Shown one piece after another: positions 27,857 through 36,277 of a stretch of DNA of 64,000 bases; positions within the stretch are counted from its first letter, which is position 1, and each line of letters opens with the position of its first letter. The DNA lies in the NCBI RefSeq assembly GCF_019703305.1, contig NZ_AP024814.1:434001-498000 (forward strand), written 5' to 3'. Under the pieces are notes generated by a model. That model was not told the DNA's origin. It saw only the letters and a list, made by a program, of their open reading frames with translations, and made no database searches. The position numbers and the translations under genes are program-made. This stretch comes from Helicobacter sp. NHP19-003 (GTDB taxonomy: Bacteria > Campylobacterota > Campylobacteria > Campylobacterales > Helicobacteraceae).

Positions 27857-29362
27857 TTACAGCCCCTGTGCTTGTATGGCGGTGATGATGATGGTGTTGA
27901 TCACATCATCGACTAAACAACCCCGGCTAAGGTCGTTTACGGGTTTTTTAAGCCCCTGCAACACAGGGCCTATGGCTAGAGTGTGTGCACAGCGTTGCAC
28001 GGCTTTATAGGCGATGTTGCCTGCATCTAAATTGGGGAATATCAAGACATTTGCCTTGCCCGCCACGGGGCTACCGGGCATTTTACGCCGACCGGTGAGC
28101 GGATCCACACTGGCATCAAATTGCAATGGTCCATCTAAAGCCAAAGCGCTGTCCATTTCTCTGGCAATTTGCACGGCTTTGGCGACCTTGTCCACATCCG
28201 GGCCCTTGCCTGAAGTGCCCGTAGAGTAAGAGAGCATGGCCACTTTAGGCTCAAAGCCAAAGGCTTTGGCGGTTTTGGCGGAAGCTAGGGCGATTTGGGC
28301 AAGTTCTTCGCTGCTTGGGTTGGGGTTAATCGCACAATCGCCAAAGACATAGACCTTTGTCTCCAAGCACATGAAAAATATGCTAGAAACCAAATCATTG
28401 CCCGGGGCGAGCTTAATGATTTGCAAGGCGGGACGCACGGTGTCGGCGGTGGTGTGGGTCGCGCCTGAAACCATGCCATGCGCATGCCCTAAGTGTACAA
28501 GCATTGTCCCAAAGTAAGTGGGGGTTTTAACGAGCCTTTGTGCCTCCTCTAGGCTTAAGCCCTTAGCTTTACGCAACTCGTATAAAGTGTTGGCAAACTC
28601 ATCTAAATGTGTAGAAGTCTTTGGGTCTAAAACCAAAGTGTCCTTTAAGTCCAGCCCCAAATCTTTAGCGTCTTTGTGGACTTTGTCTTTTTCGCCCAAT
28701 AAAATCAATTTTGCCGCCTTTAATTGCAAGATCGCATGCGCCGCTTTTAAAATCCGCTCATCGCCGCTTTCGGGCAACACAATGGTTTTCGTCTCTTGTT
28801 GGGCACGAGAAAGCAGGCTGTGCTGGAAACACACGGGGCTTAAACACGCCGTGTCGGCATATTCCAAACTCTCAAAGGCGCTTTGCGCCTCGTTAGGGCT
28901 TTGCATGCCACTCACACAGAGCGCAAGCTGGCACACTTCTAGGGGCTTTAAAGCCAAACTCAAGGGGTTTAAAAGCCCCAAACGCTCCCAGCTAAGGTGC
29001 GCGAGCTGGATTTGGTGCGCGAGTTGTGGGTGTTCGTTAAAGACTTGCACCACGACTAAGTTCAAATGCCTCGCTAAATTTTCATAAATTTGTCTATCCA
29101 GCTCTCCTAAATGCTTTAAACCACCGCCAAGCACGAGGACATAGTCGTGTTCTTTGGCTAGGGGTGTGTAAATGTCTAGCATTTGCGCAAACACGCCCTC
29201 GTCTTTGTCTGCTAGTCTGCTTAAAATGTCTTGTTCGCTCAGCAACTCTGTGGGGGCAAAGAGCGCTACACTCTTGTGGCGGTGCTTTAATAGGGCTTGC
29301 AAAAACTCTACAGCCTTTTGCTCTAACTCCCCAGGTGCATAAACTAAAATTCCCTTACCCAT
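27857..29362 (-). CDS. pta: Phosphate acetyltransferase
   Basis: Pta interconverts acetyl-CoA and acetyl phosphate. The C-terminal PTA_PTB domain (from about residue 180) has VLPESGDERILKAAHAI, MVSGATHTTADTVRPALQII and FGDCAINPNPSSEELA. The N-terminal 170 residues resemble the P-loop/DRTGG region of long Pta proteins in reduced form; a clear Walker A is not seen. 501 residues is shorter than the 700-residue enterobacterial type. It is first in a pta-ackA operon. An acetate-type symporter is encoded at 10721. Confidence 0.95.
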   Translation of the reverse strand: MGKGILVYAPGELEQKAVEFLQALLKHRHKSVALFAPTELLSEQDILSRLADKDEGVFAQMLDIYTPLAKEHDYVLVLGGGLKHLGELDRQIYENLARHLNLVVVQVFNEHPQLAHQIQLAHLSWERLGLLNPLSLALKPLEVCQLALCVSGMQSPNEAQSAFESLEYADTACLSPVCFQHSLLSRAQQETKTIVLPESGDERILKAAHAILQLKAAKLILLGEKDKVHKDAKDLGLDLKDTLVLDPKTSTHLDEFANTLYELRKAKGLSLEEAQRLVKTPTYFGTMLVHLGHAHGMVSGATHTTADTVRPALQIIKLAPGNDLVSSIFFMCLETKVYVFGDCAINPNPSSEELAQIALASAKTAKAFGFEPKVAMLSYSTGTSGKGPDVDKVAKAVQIAREMDSALALDGPLQFDASVDPLTGRRKMPGSPVAGKANVLIFPNLDAGNIAYKAVQRCAHTLAIGPVLQGLKKPVNDLSRGCLVDDVINTIIITAIQAQGL

Positions 29363-29419
29363 ACTTCTCCTTTAATAAAAAGGCTATTATAGCCCAGAGA
29401 TATTAACAAGCTCTAGCAG

Positions 29420-29935
29420 TTAAGCTTTTGGGGCGAGAAATCCCATGATCTGTAACGCCAAATCTTTAGGCGTGCCCTGAGCGTCTAAATTTAAGGCCGC
29501 CATCCTCTCATAAAGTGGGGCGCGTTGTTGGTAAAGGGTAAATAGGCTCTCTTTGTCTTTAAAAAGCGGTCTGGGGTTAGGGTCGTTTAAAAGCCTTATG
29601 TATAGACTCTCAAAGTCCAAATGCAAGTGAATGATTGTGCCTTGCAAGGGGGCGTGTAGGGGCAACCCACCCCCTGTGGCGATCACTAAGGGGCTTGGCA
29701 CTTGTTCGATTTGCGCCACTAAACTCTTCTCTAAATCCCTAAAATAGTGCTCCCCTTTTTCTTTAAAAATTTGCGCGACACTAAAGCCCTCTTGTGCGCT
29801 GATTTGTAAATCCGTGTCTAAGAATTTATAGCCCAAGGCCTTAGCGAGCACTGCTCCCAAAGTGCTTTTGCCACAGCCCATAAACCCAATGAGCCAAATT
29901 TTATAAATTTTATTGAAAGAGAGTGGGTCCAGCAT
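29420..29935 (-). CDS. aroK: Shikimate kinase
   Basis: AroK phosphorylates shikimate with ATP. The P-loop is [11 protein letters not shown] near the N-terminus. [23 protein letters not shown] (shikimate-binding) and [11 protein letters not shown] follow. About 171 residues from ATG 29935. Upstream TTG and ATG codons at 29959 and 29944 are alternatives and no start has a good SD. The 5' end overlaps the 3' end of eno, so it is probably translationally coupled to enolase. Confidence 0.93.
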   Translation of the reverse strand: MLDPLSFNKIYKIWLIGFMGCGKSTLGAVLAKALGYKFLDTDLQISAQEGFSVAQIFKEKGEHYFRDLEKSLVAQIEQVPSPLVIATGGGLPLHAPLQGTIIHLHLDFESLYIRLLNDPNPRPLFKDKESLFTLYQQRAPLYERMAALNLDAQGTPKDLALQIMGFLAPKA

Positions 29936-31178
29936 AGGGCGCATGGCTTGCCATTTCAATTTCTAGCAGGCGGTTGTATTTAGCGGTGCGCTCACCCCTT
30001 GTGGGCGCGCCGGTTTTGATCTGCCCCGTGTTGAGTGCCACGCTAAAATCGGCAATGAAGCTGTCTTCACTCTCCCCACTTCTGTGGCTCATCACGCACG
30101 CATAGCCCGATTTTTGCGCTAGGTGCATGGTTTGCATGGTCTGTGTCAAGCTGCCGATTTGGTTGGGCTTGATCAAAATAGCATTGGCCAAGCCCTTTTC
30201 TATACCCTCTTTTAACAGCGTTTCATTTGTTACAAATAAGTCATCGCCCACCAGCTGTACCCTATTGCCTAGCTTTTTGGTGAGTTCAGCCCACCCACTG
30301 TAATCCTCTTCACCCAAAGCGTCTTCAATGGATACGATGGGGTATTTTGCTACAAGCTGGGCGTAATACTCGATCAGCTCTTCTGCTTCTAACTCTTTAT
30401 TCTCCCCTGCCAGCACATAATGCCCCGCTATGTTGATGAGCTCGCTGCTGGCGATGTCTAAGGCTAAAGCGATTTGCGCACCGGGTTTGTAGCCCGCCTT
30501 TTCAATGGCTTTTAGGATCCACTCCAAAGGCTCGGTGTTGTCCCTAAAGTCTGGGGCAAACCCGCCCTCATCGCCTACACTTGTGGGGTGCTTGGCATCA
30601 GCTAGCATCGCCTTTAGGGTGTGATACACCTCCACGCTTGCCCTTAAAGCCTCTTTAAAACTCGCAAAGCCTAGGGGCATGATCATGTATTCTTGGAAGT
30701 CTAGGCGGTTGTTGGCGTGTGCTCCGCCATTGATGATGTTGAGCATGGGGGCGGGCAGTAAGCGAGCATTTAGCCCGCCTAAGTAGGCATAAAGGGGCAG
30801 GTTTAAAGAGCGCGCCGCTGCCCTTGCCAAAGCCATAGACACGCCTAAAACGGCATTAGCCCCTAAGTGGCTGTAATTAGAGGTGTTGTCTAAGCTTTGC
30901 AATGCATGGTCTATTTTGGCTTGGTTGTAAGGGTCTTGCCCGATCAAAGCCTCTTGGATCGCCCCATTGACAAAGCCACACGCCTTTGTTACCCCCTTGC
31001 CCAAGAAGCGTCCATGTTCTCCATCGCGCAACTCCAACGCCTCTTTTTTACCTGTGCTTGCCCCACTGGGCACGATCGCGTGCCCCAAAAAGCCCCCACT
31101 AAGCGCCACTTGCGCCTTGAGTGTGGGGTTGCCCCGACTATCTAGGACTTCATAGGCTTGGATCGATTCGATTTGCAT
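29910..31178 (-). CDS. eno: Enolase
   Basis: Enolase converts 2-phosphoglycerate to phosphoenolpyruvate. It shows [50 protein letters not shown] and [15 protein letters not shown], which carry the magnesium and catalytic residues. 422 residues is standard. GAGAAGGAAAAAC precedes the ATG. Upstream lies a tandem 10-base repeat GCAAAAGTTG (plus-strand 31215-31234). Confidence 0.98.
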   Translation of the reverse strand: MQIESIQAYEVLDSRGNPTLKAQVALSGGFLGHAIVPSGASTGKKEALELRDGEHGRFLGKGVTKACGFVNGAIQEALIGQDPYNQAKIDHALQSLDNTSNYSHLGANAVLGVSMALARAAARSLNLPLYAYLGGLNARLLPAPMLNIINGGAHANNRLDFQEYMIMPLGFASFKEALRASVEVYHTLKAMLADAKHPTSVGDEGGFAPDFRDNTEPLEWILKAIEKAGYKPGAQIALALDIASSELINIAGHYVLAGENKELEAEELIEYYAQLVAKYPIVSIEDALGEEDYSGWAELTKKLGNRVQLVGDDLFVTNETLLKEGIEKGLANAILIKPNQIGSLTQTMQTMHLAQKSGYACVMSHRSGESEDSFIADFSVALNTGQIKTGAPTRGERTAKYNRLLEIEMASHAPYAGPTLFQ

Positions 31179-31214
31179 GTTTTTCCTTCTCTTGCTGGTA
31201 AAAAAGACATGTTA

Positions 31215-31234
31215 GCAAAAGTTGGCAAAAGTTG
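31215..31234. repeat. Tandem decamer GCAAAAGTTG x2 upstream of eno
   Basis: Two perfect copies head to tail, about 37-56 bases upstream of the enolase ATG and close to a possible -10 (TAACAT on the minus strand). It could be a regulator site, or chance. Confidence 0.35.
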
Positions 31235-31314
31235 GGGATTTTGAGAAGGGGGGTTATGTTTCTAGGTAGAAAGTGCCGATATCGCAAAATCTCTCATAGA
31301 AAGGCGGTGATACA

Positions 31315-31419
31315 ATGGCAAAGACAAATGGCGGTAAAAAAATCGTGCGTGTGCCCCCCTACACGAAAAAAGACGGGACTCAAGTTAAAGGGCATGGACG
31401 CTCCACGCCTAATAAATAA
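31315..31419 (+). CDS. Small basic protein (34 residues), KDG-x-x-V-x-GH type
   Basis: MAKTNGGKKIVRVPPYTKKD continues as GTQVKGHGRSTPNK. The arrangement of a Lys/Arg-rich start, a Y-T-K-K-D-G-T turn and a GH-R-S-T-P-N tail resembles small proteins of unknown function found in many bacteria. GGCGGTGA eight bases ahead can act as SD. It is highly basic and may bind nucleic acid, which is inference. The rest of 31179-31660 shows no other coding frame. Confidence 0.6.
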   Translation: MAKTNGGKKIVRVPPYTKKDGTQVKGHGRSTPNK

Positions 31420-31660
31420 ACTTAGGGAGTTGCCCCCTATACACTTGGGGTATAGCCCCCCTTTTGGGTATCTCTCCTCACACCCTCCCTTTCTCATCAC
31501 TCCCCCTTTTTTAGACTAGCATTGTGGGAGAGAGATTGCCCCCATTTTTGGCTTTTTGGGGGGGGTTTTAGGGGAAGTGATAAACACTCAAGCAAAGACT
31601 AGCCGTCTTTGTGGGGGCATTAGGGCTTGCTTTCCCCCATAGGCTGGGGTGTTATCGGCA

Positions 31661-32215
31661 TCACAAGAGGCTAGCATCAAATTCAACTTCCCCCTCAGCA
31701 TTGACTTTTTGATAGCGGTTTTCGTAGGGCTTTGCAAATACTCTAAGATTTGGGTAATCTGCAAAAGCGTTAAAACGCCATTGGTTTCGCCCTAAACTTT
31801 TTGCAAACCATGTGTTGGGGCGCGATAGAGCATCAACAATTCCATTGATTTCAAGCTTTAATAAGAGTCGATAACGCTTAACTTCGTGTAAGCCGATACG
31901 CTCATTGATTGCCTTCGCTAAACTTAGATTTTCTAATAATCTTAAAAGCACTTGGTGGTGCCTACAATGCAAGGCGACAAATTTTTGGATTTGGATACAC
32001 TCCATGAGTCTATCCATAAACTCTATGGCTTGCGTAGCGGCTAATTCAAAATTGTCTAAATCATCTCTGCCTTCATAGGGTAGGTTATCTGTTGAAAAGC
32101 GTAAATACATGGCACACTTGCCACTGCCTAATCTAGCCCCTTGTTTAAAGTAGGTGTTGCTTCGTTCCTCTCTTTCCTCCGCTGTTGCCCTGCCTAGCAT
32201 ACTTGCATTCTGCAT
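31661..32215 (-). pseudogene. C-terminal part of a broken Sel1-repeat gene, or separate unknown protein
   Basis: A 184-residue frame. Its early part YFKQGARLGSGKCAMYLRF resembles a Sel1 repeat and the rest is an all-helical region I do not recognise (HHQVLLRLLENLSLAKAINE). A third frame between this and the upstream gene reads MQLYQKAIDLGYAECKYA, another Sel1-like half repeat. The simplest reading is that 33235 to 31661 was once one gene, now split by two frameshifts. It could instead be an independent gene from ATG 32215. Confidence 0.5.
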
Positions 32216-32248
32216 AGCCTAAATCAATGGCTTTTTGGTAGAGTTGCA

Positions 32249-33235
32249 TCACCTCTTCTCTTCATCATAATAACCCACAACCTCTTTTAAAGCCTCGCCC
32301 CACAGAGCATAAGCCTCCCCATCGCCCTGTTGGGCTTGGGGTTTTAAAGACTGCATGGCTTGGGTGTAATAGGTTTTTGCCATTTCATCATCATCCTTAT
32401 AATACGCAAACATCTCAGCTAACCCCACATACCCCCGCCCCTCGCCTAAGCCCACCGCTTTTTCAAAAAGCTCTTGTGCTTTTTCTTGGCAATTTGTGAG
32501 CGTTTTGTCTTTAAAGACTTGGCAATGTTTGAAAATTGTTAAATAATCCTCGCTCTCTAGATCGTCTTTTAGGGGGTTTAAGGCATGAATGACCTCCTCC
32601 CCACTCAATGCCTCCCCACTCCCATACTCTGTAATTTGTGTGTCCCTATTTTCCATATACACCTTACCCAGCTCCACCATCGCTTGCACGGAGCCTAATT
32701 CTATGGCCTTTTGAAAACAACGCATGGCTGTGTTGTTATCCGGGTATAACACAATCCCCTCCACCGCCATTTTGCCTAGCTCTAGCCACGCGCTAGCACT
32801 ACCGGTGTCTTTGGCTTGCATGTAATCTTTAAAGGCTTGCAAAGTGTTTGCGCCGTATTTCCATAGGGGCTTGACTTCAAGGGCTGTGGTGTTTGGGGAA
32901 GGACGCAACGCGTCCGCATTTGTGGCTTGTGTGGGGTTAGGGTTTTGGCTAGAGTTTGTGCCTTGCAATAAATCTGTGTGGCTTTCTTGCAAAGCGTTTA
33001 ACAACACTTCTAAATCCTCTAAAGATTTAGCTAAGTTATTGGCTTGTTCTAAAGCTTGGGGGCTTGCTGTGGCAGAGTTGAGGGCATTTAACGCCGCGTT
33101 TGTTTTGACTTTGCATTTTTTAAATTGCGCTAAAGCGTTTTCTAACTCTGTGTCGTCCTCTGTGCTTTGGTGGTAGGCATTTTCTAAAGCTTTGCTGAAA
33201 GTGGAAAGTGTGGTTTGTCCTTTTGTTTGGAATGA
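32249..33235 (-). CDS. Sel1/TPR-like repeat protein with no normal start codon
   Basis: Sel1-type repeats are clear: AWLELGKMAVEGIVLYPDNNTAMRCFQKAIELGSVQAMVELGKVYM and ELFEKAVGLGEGRGYVGLAEMFAYYKDDDEMAKTYYTQAM. The N-terminal part is coiled coil (STFSKALENAYHQSTEDDTEL). A -10 box TACAAT (plus-strand 33242-33247) and an SD (AAAAGGA) precede the natural start, but the codon before STFSK is CTT and no ATG, GTG or TTG occurs for a long way. The TTG at 33265 lies upstream of the promoter. Such proteins are often secreted or scaffold-like in Helicobacter (Hcp family), but no signal peptide is visible. Confidence 0.6.
   Translation of the reverse strand, partial: SFQTKGQTTLSTFSKALENAYHQSTEDDTELENALAQFKKCKVKTNAALNALNSATASPQALEQANNLAKSLEDLEVLLNALQESHTDLLQGTNSSQNPNPTQATNADALRPSPNTTALEVKPLWKYGANTLQAFKDYMQAKDTGSASAWLELGKMAVEGIVLYPDNNTAMRCFQKAIELGSVQAMVELGKVYMENRDTQITEYGSGEALSGEEVIHALNPLKDDLESEDYLTIFKHCQVFKDKTLTNCQEKAQELFEKAVGLGEGRGYVGLAEMFAYYKDDDEMAKTYYTQAMQSLKPQAQQGDGEAYALWGEALKEVVGYYDEEKR
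32901..32915. repeat. Triloop palindrome inside the Sel1-repeat gene
   Basis: GGACGC, loop AAC, GCGTCC. Same architecture (six-base arms ending in GC around a three-base loop) as the palindromes at 15286, 19322, 19390, 19475 and 19529. It encodes part of a variable Asn/Ala/Pro-rich linker. Confidence 0.55.
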
Positions 33236-33279
33236 AGGGGGATTGTAGCAGAGAAAAGACAACAAAAGGGACTTAAGCC

Positions 33280-33615
33280 CTACTTAGAGGGGACACTCAG
33301 CACCCTTTGCAGGCTGTCTAATTTGCTTAAAGTGAGATTGATCACGCTGTTTTCTAGGCCGCCTAGGCTGTGGGGGACATTTGCCTCTAGGGCAATGCAA
33401 TCGCCACACTCTAGGGTGTGCTTTTGCCCCTCTACCTCAAACCAAATGCGCCCTTGCAAGACCCGTACCACAATCGCCCCGGGGGCTTGGTGTTCTTGCA
33501 TTTGTGCGCCCTGGGGCATGCAAATGCGGATTTCTTTGCTTTGTGGGGTTTCAAAGAGTTTTTGGATGTCTAGGGTTTGGAAATTGGGGTTTTCTAAGAA
33601 GCGTAAAATTTGCAT
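33280..33615 (-). CDS. Small cupin-fold protein
   Basis: 111 residues from ATG 33615 (MQILRFLENPNFQ). The single cupin barrel shows MQEHQAPGAIVVRVLQGRIWFEVEG, LECGDCIALEANVPHSLGGLE, with His residues that could bind a metal. Substrate unknown. The -10 TAGAAT (plus-strand 33644-33649) lies about 30 bases upstream and is divergent to queH. No relation to the neighbouring genes is evident. Confidence 0.8.
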   Translation of the reverse strand: MQILRFLENPNFQTLDIQKLFETPQSKEIRICMPQGAQMQEHQAPGAIVVRVLQGRIWFEVEGQKHTLECGDCIALEANVPHSLGGLENSVINLTLSKLDSLQRVLSVPSK

Positions 33616-33670
33616 GGAATGCCTTTGGTTGAAAATAAGGGGCATTCTAGCCAAGAAAAGCAAATTTGGC

Positions 33671-33676
33671 TACAAT
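33671..33676 (+). promoter_or_regulatory. -10 box TACAAT for queH
   Basis: TACAAT preceded by GGC, 20 bases before ATG 33697. Together with the cupin promoter at 33644-33649 it forms a compact divergent promoter pair, and it rules out the longer queH frame. Confidence 0.5.
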
Positions 33677-33696
33677 GGCGCAAAAATGGAGTGCGC

Positions 33697-34845
33697 ATGT
33701 TAGTGCATATTTGTTGTTCTGTGGATAGCCATTATTTCTTGCAAGAGCTCAAAAAGCTTTACCCCCAAACCCCGCTCACAGGCTTTTTTTACAACCCCAA
33801 CATACACCCCAAAGAAGAGTATGACCTGCGCCTCTTGGATGTCAAACGCTCGTGCGCGGCGTTAAAGATCCCTCTACTTGAGGGCGATTACACTTTAAGC
33901 TCGTGGATGCAGGCCATTAGGGGGCTAGAGCAAGAGGAAGAGAAGGGCAAAAGGTGTAGCGTGTGCTTTGATACGCGTCTTGAGGTGAGTGCACAAATGG
34001 CGTTGATGCTGGGCTTAAAACAATTCAGCACGACCCTGCTCTCAAGCCCCATGAAAGAACAGGCGGTACTCAAAGAGCAGGGGCAAGCCATAGCGCAAAA
34101 ATATGGCTTAGAGTTTGTTTACACAAATGTGCGCGCTTGTGGGGGGGTTCAAAAGCAGAATGCACTTGCCAAAAAAGACAAGTTGTACCGGCAGAATTAT
34201 TGTGGCTGTGTGTTCGCCCTTGAAAAGCAACGCCAAGCGCAGGACAAGCCCTGTATCGAACTCATCAGCCCCCTAAGCTGCCAAATGCACCCGGCGGGCA
34301 TCGCCCGCCGCTTAGAGTTGTTTAAAGAGCGCCAAGAGTTGGAGTCTAGGGCACAAAACTACCATCTTTTGCAACAGAACTTGCAAACTTATTTGCTCTT
34401 AAGGGGGCGGCTCTGTGTCAATCAGCGCACCATCCCCAGCCACATCCTCACCCACTCCAACCCCAAAAAGGTGAAAATCAAGGATTTGCAAACCACCACC
34501 ACCTCCCTAAAGCCCACCCTAGCCGAAGAAATGCTCTGCGCTAGGCTAGGCGTGCGCGCGCCCCAAATCTCCATCACACTAGGCTTTAGTCCCAAAGACG
34601 ATAGCCTCTTTATAGACACTGCCAGCGTTGCCCTTTTGTTAAACACCCCACCAACCCCCCTAAAAGCCCTGAAACTCACCTACGAGCAAGAGCTATATCT
34701 AAGGGAGAAAATCGCAGGGGTGGAGAGCATCCAGGCGATCTTTCTCGTGCAGGATTTAAATGCCCTTGTGGGGGAGGTGCTTGAAGTGGAGATTTATGCT
34801 CAGGTGTTCGAGCAGAAAAACTTCTACTTGTTGGCTACCTCTTAA
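33697..34845 (+). CDS. queH: Epoxyqueuosine reductase QueH with C-terminal extension
   Basis: QueH reduces epoxyqueuosine to queuosine, the last step of the tRNA modification begun by Tgt. The N-terminal 200 residues carry the family cysteines: LVHICCSVDS at the start, KGKRCSVCFDTRLE near 95 and YRQNYCGCVFAL near 175, together with FFYNPNIHPKEEYDLR. The start is ATG 33697, just after a TACAAT box. The last 180 residues are not part of the typical 200-residue QueH and are unrecognised. They look like a soluble alpha/beta domain (KKVKIKDLQTTTTSLKPTLAEEML). Confidence 0.88.
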   Translation: MLVHICCSVDSHYFLQELKKLYPQTPLTGFFYNPNIHPKEEYDLRLLDVKRSCAALKIPLLEGDYTLSSWMQAIRGLEQEEEKGKRCSVCFDTRLEVSAQMALMLGLKQFSTTLLSSPMKEQAVLKEQGQAIAQKYGLEFVYTNVRACGGVQKQNALAKKDKLYRQNYCGCVFALEKQRQAQDKPCIELISPLSCQMHPAGIARRLELFKERQELESRAQNYHLLQQNLQTYLLLRGRLCVNQRTIPSHILTHSNPKKVKIKDLQTTTTSLKPTLAEEMLCARLGVRAPQISITLGFSPKDDSLFIDTASVALLLNTPPTPLKALKLTYEQELYLREKIAGVESIQAIFLVQDLNALVGEVLEVEIYAQVFEQKNFYLLATS

Positions 34846-35212
34846 CCAACACTGCCTTGTTGTCCTCGCACTTTTCCAGGCGGTAAGCGCGCAAATGTTC
34901 CAAAATCTCCACACTCCCTGCCGCCACAGCCATAGAGATGGCGGTGTAAGTCGCCTCCGCGCCCAAAATATCCACCGCCCCCGCCGCATCCTCTGTCGCC
35001 ATGATGCGCTGTGGGATGGCCGCGCCCATGCCGGTCGCCTCTGTGGACTCAATAAAAGCTGTGGTGATGGCGACCATAGCGATGTACCACGAAGCGTTGT
35101 TGGCGCTCACCAGGGGGGTGATTTTGGCGACAAGCCGCCCCTGCACGCCGATGTCTTCAAGATCGCCCTCTAACGCTTTTTGCAACTCCCTTTCATTCTG
35201 CACGACTTCCAC
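34835..35212 (-). CDS. Unrecognised protein, Ala/Gly-rich (125 residues)
   Basis: It starts MEVVQNERELQKALEGDLED and has a middle Ala-rich segment (VAITTAFIESTEATGMGAAI, AEATYTAISMAVAAGSVEIL) that could form one or two amphipathic or membrane-touching helices. I do not recognise a family. It overlaps the queH 3' end by 11 bases, tail to tail. It lies between conserved genes and decayed accessory genes. Confidence 0.6.
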   Translation of the reverse strand: MEVVQNERELQKALEGDLEDIGVQGRLVAKITPLVSANNASWYIAMVAITTAFIESTEATGMGAAIPQRIMATEDAAGAVDILGAEATYTAISMAVAAGSVEILEHLRAYRLEKCEDNKAVLVKR

Positions 35213-35236
35213 AAAAATCTCCCTAAAACATAAAAC

Positions 35237-35865
35237 TTACAAAAACTTAACAGCACTCCCTTTTTCTTTGCGGGCCTTGGCGGTGGTGGGCATGGCCGCC
35301 TTGCCTAGAGCCACCAACAGGCGAGGTTGGGGGGGTTGAAGTAGGCGTTTAACACGCTCTGCACCTTTTGCGCCTCAAAGCCCCCGATTATGCACGAATC
35401 CACGCCCATTAAGGTGGCTGTCAGGGTCATTTGCCCCACCGCGATGTAGCATTGCTCCTTCATGTAGGCTTCAATCAGGGTTTGGTCGTTTTTGAGCCGT
35501 TCCTTCAACAAGACCTGCACGCCACTAGCTACCCTCTCTTGGTACTCTTTGCTGTAAAACTGACTCAAGTAGGCAGGGTTGAGCTCGCTAGAGTGCATAT
35601 AGCCCACCACCACCAAAGCGGCGCAACTTTTGACGAGATCGGCGTTGAAATAAACATAGGGCAAGAGTTTGTCTTTCATAGCGCCTTGTAACACGATAAA
35701 CTCCCAAGGTTGGGTGTTGTAAGAGCTAGGGGCAAGGCGGGCGGCTTCTAGGATTTGCTCTAAAACCTCTTTAGACAGGGGGGCGTTGGGGTCAAAGCGT
35801 TTACACGCAAAACGGCGGTGTAAAAAGCTGTTTATAGTTTCTGGGGTCAAGGTCTGTGCTTGCAT
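35237..35865 (-). pseudogene. rdxA: RdxA-like oxygen-insensitive nitroreductase, frameshifted near the C-terminus
   Basis: The start is ATG 35865 (MQAQTLTPETINSFLHRR); a -10 box over the longer frame (35897-35902) rules that out. The sequence follows RdxA: ARLAPSSYNTQPWEF, KEQCYIAVGQMTLTATLMGVDSCIIGGFEAQKV. The frame ends early as NLACWWL at 35305. Adding one T in the coding strand near 35314-35317 restores LACLVALGK and then AKARKEKGSAVKFL up to a stop at 35237, which parallels the RdxA tail. The lost tail carries basic residues that in RdxA help bind FMN. In H. pylori such loss gives metronidazole resistance. Confidence 0.8.
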
Positions 35866-35896
35866 ACATGTCCTTTTAGTTGGGATTAGAAGGGCC

Positions 35897-35902
35897 ATTG
35901 TA
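35897..35902 (-). promoter_or_regulatory. -10 box TACAAT for the nitroreductase
   Basis: TACAAT on the minus strand, 32 bases before ATG 35865, with AAAAGGACATGT as SD region. It decides the start. Confidence 0.5.
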
Positions 35903-36055
35903 ACTTGTTTTAGAAAACCATAGGCAAATGTGCGCTAGGGGTTTGTTTCTCGCTTTGGTGTTCTTTTCTCTAAGGCTTAGTGCCCCGCTGATGGCAAAGC
36001 CTGCAGCGGGTTTGGGGATTTTTGGCATTTAGGATTTCTCTGCCACTTTGCCCTC

Positions 36056-36277
36056 TTAGGCTGGAAGTTCTAGGGCTTCTTGATAGAACCTAAAGTTTTG
36101 CAACACCCACTCTTTGAGTTGCTCGACTTTTTCAGCGGATACGCCCATTTCTTTAGTATGGGCGTAAATGGTGTCGCATTCGTTTTCATGCCACCGGCTA
36201 TCTGCTAAAGCCACAGACACCAACTCTAAAAGTGTAGCGTGCTTGGCGTAGTTGGTGTCAAAAATCTTGCTAGTCAA
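36056..36277 (-). CDS. Small TerB-like protein beside the phage remnant
   Basis: 73 residues from TTG 36277, which overlaps the stop of the baseplate fragment. The core HATLLELVSVALADSRWHENECDTIYAHTKEMGVSAEKVEQL has the helix spacing of TerB / DjlA-like domains. It may be a phage cargo gene, since it is coupled to the baseplate frame. Function unknown. The 180 bases between it and the nitroreductase show nothing recognisable. Confidence 0.55.
   Translation of the reverse strand: MTSKIFDTNYAKHATLLELVSVALADSRWHENECDTIYAHTKEMGVSAEKVEQLKEWVLQNFRFYQEALELPA

Noticed and set aside
27857-29406. Several plus-strand frames of 60-190 codons opposite pta
   Set aside because: All mirror pta codons; their long open frames come from base composition and none has a promoter or SD.
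31232-31519. 95-codon frame MGILRRGVMFLGRK across the small basic gene
   Set aside because: It is another frame of the more convincing 34-codon gene at 31315, with no SD and no family resemblance.
33610-33696. Longer queH frame from 33610
   Set aside because: It crosses the divergent promoter pair; the conserved protein begins at MLVHICCS (ATG 33697).
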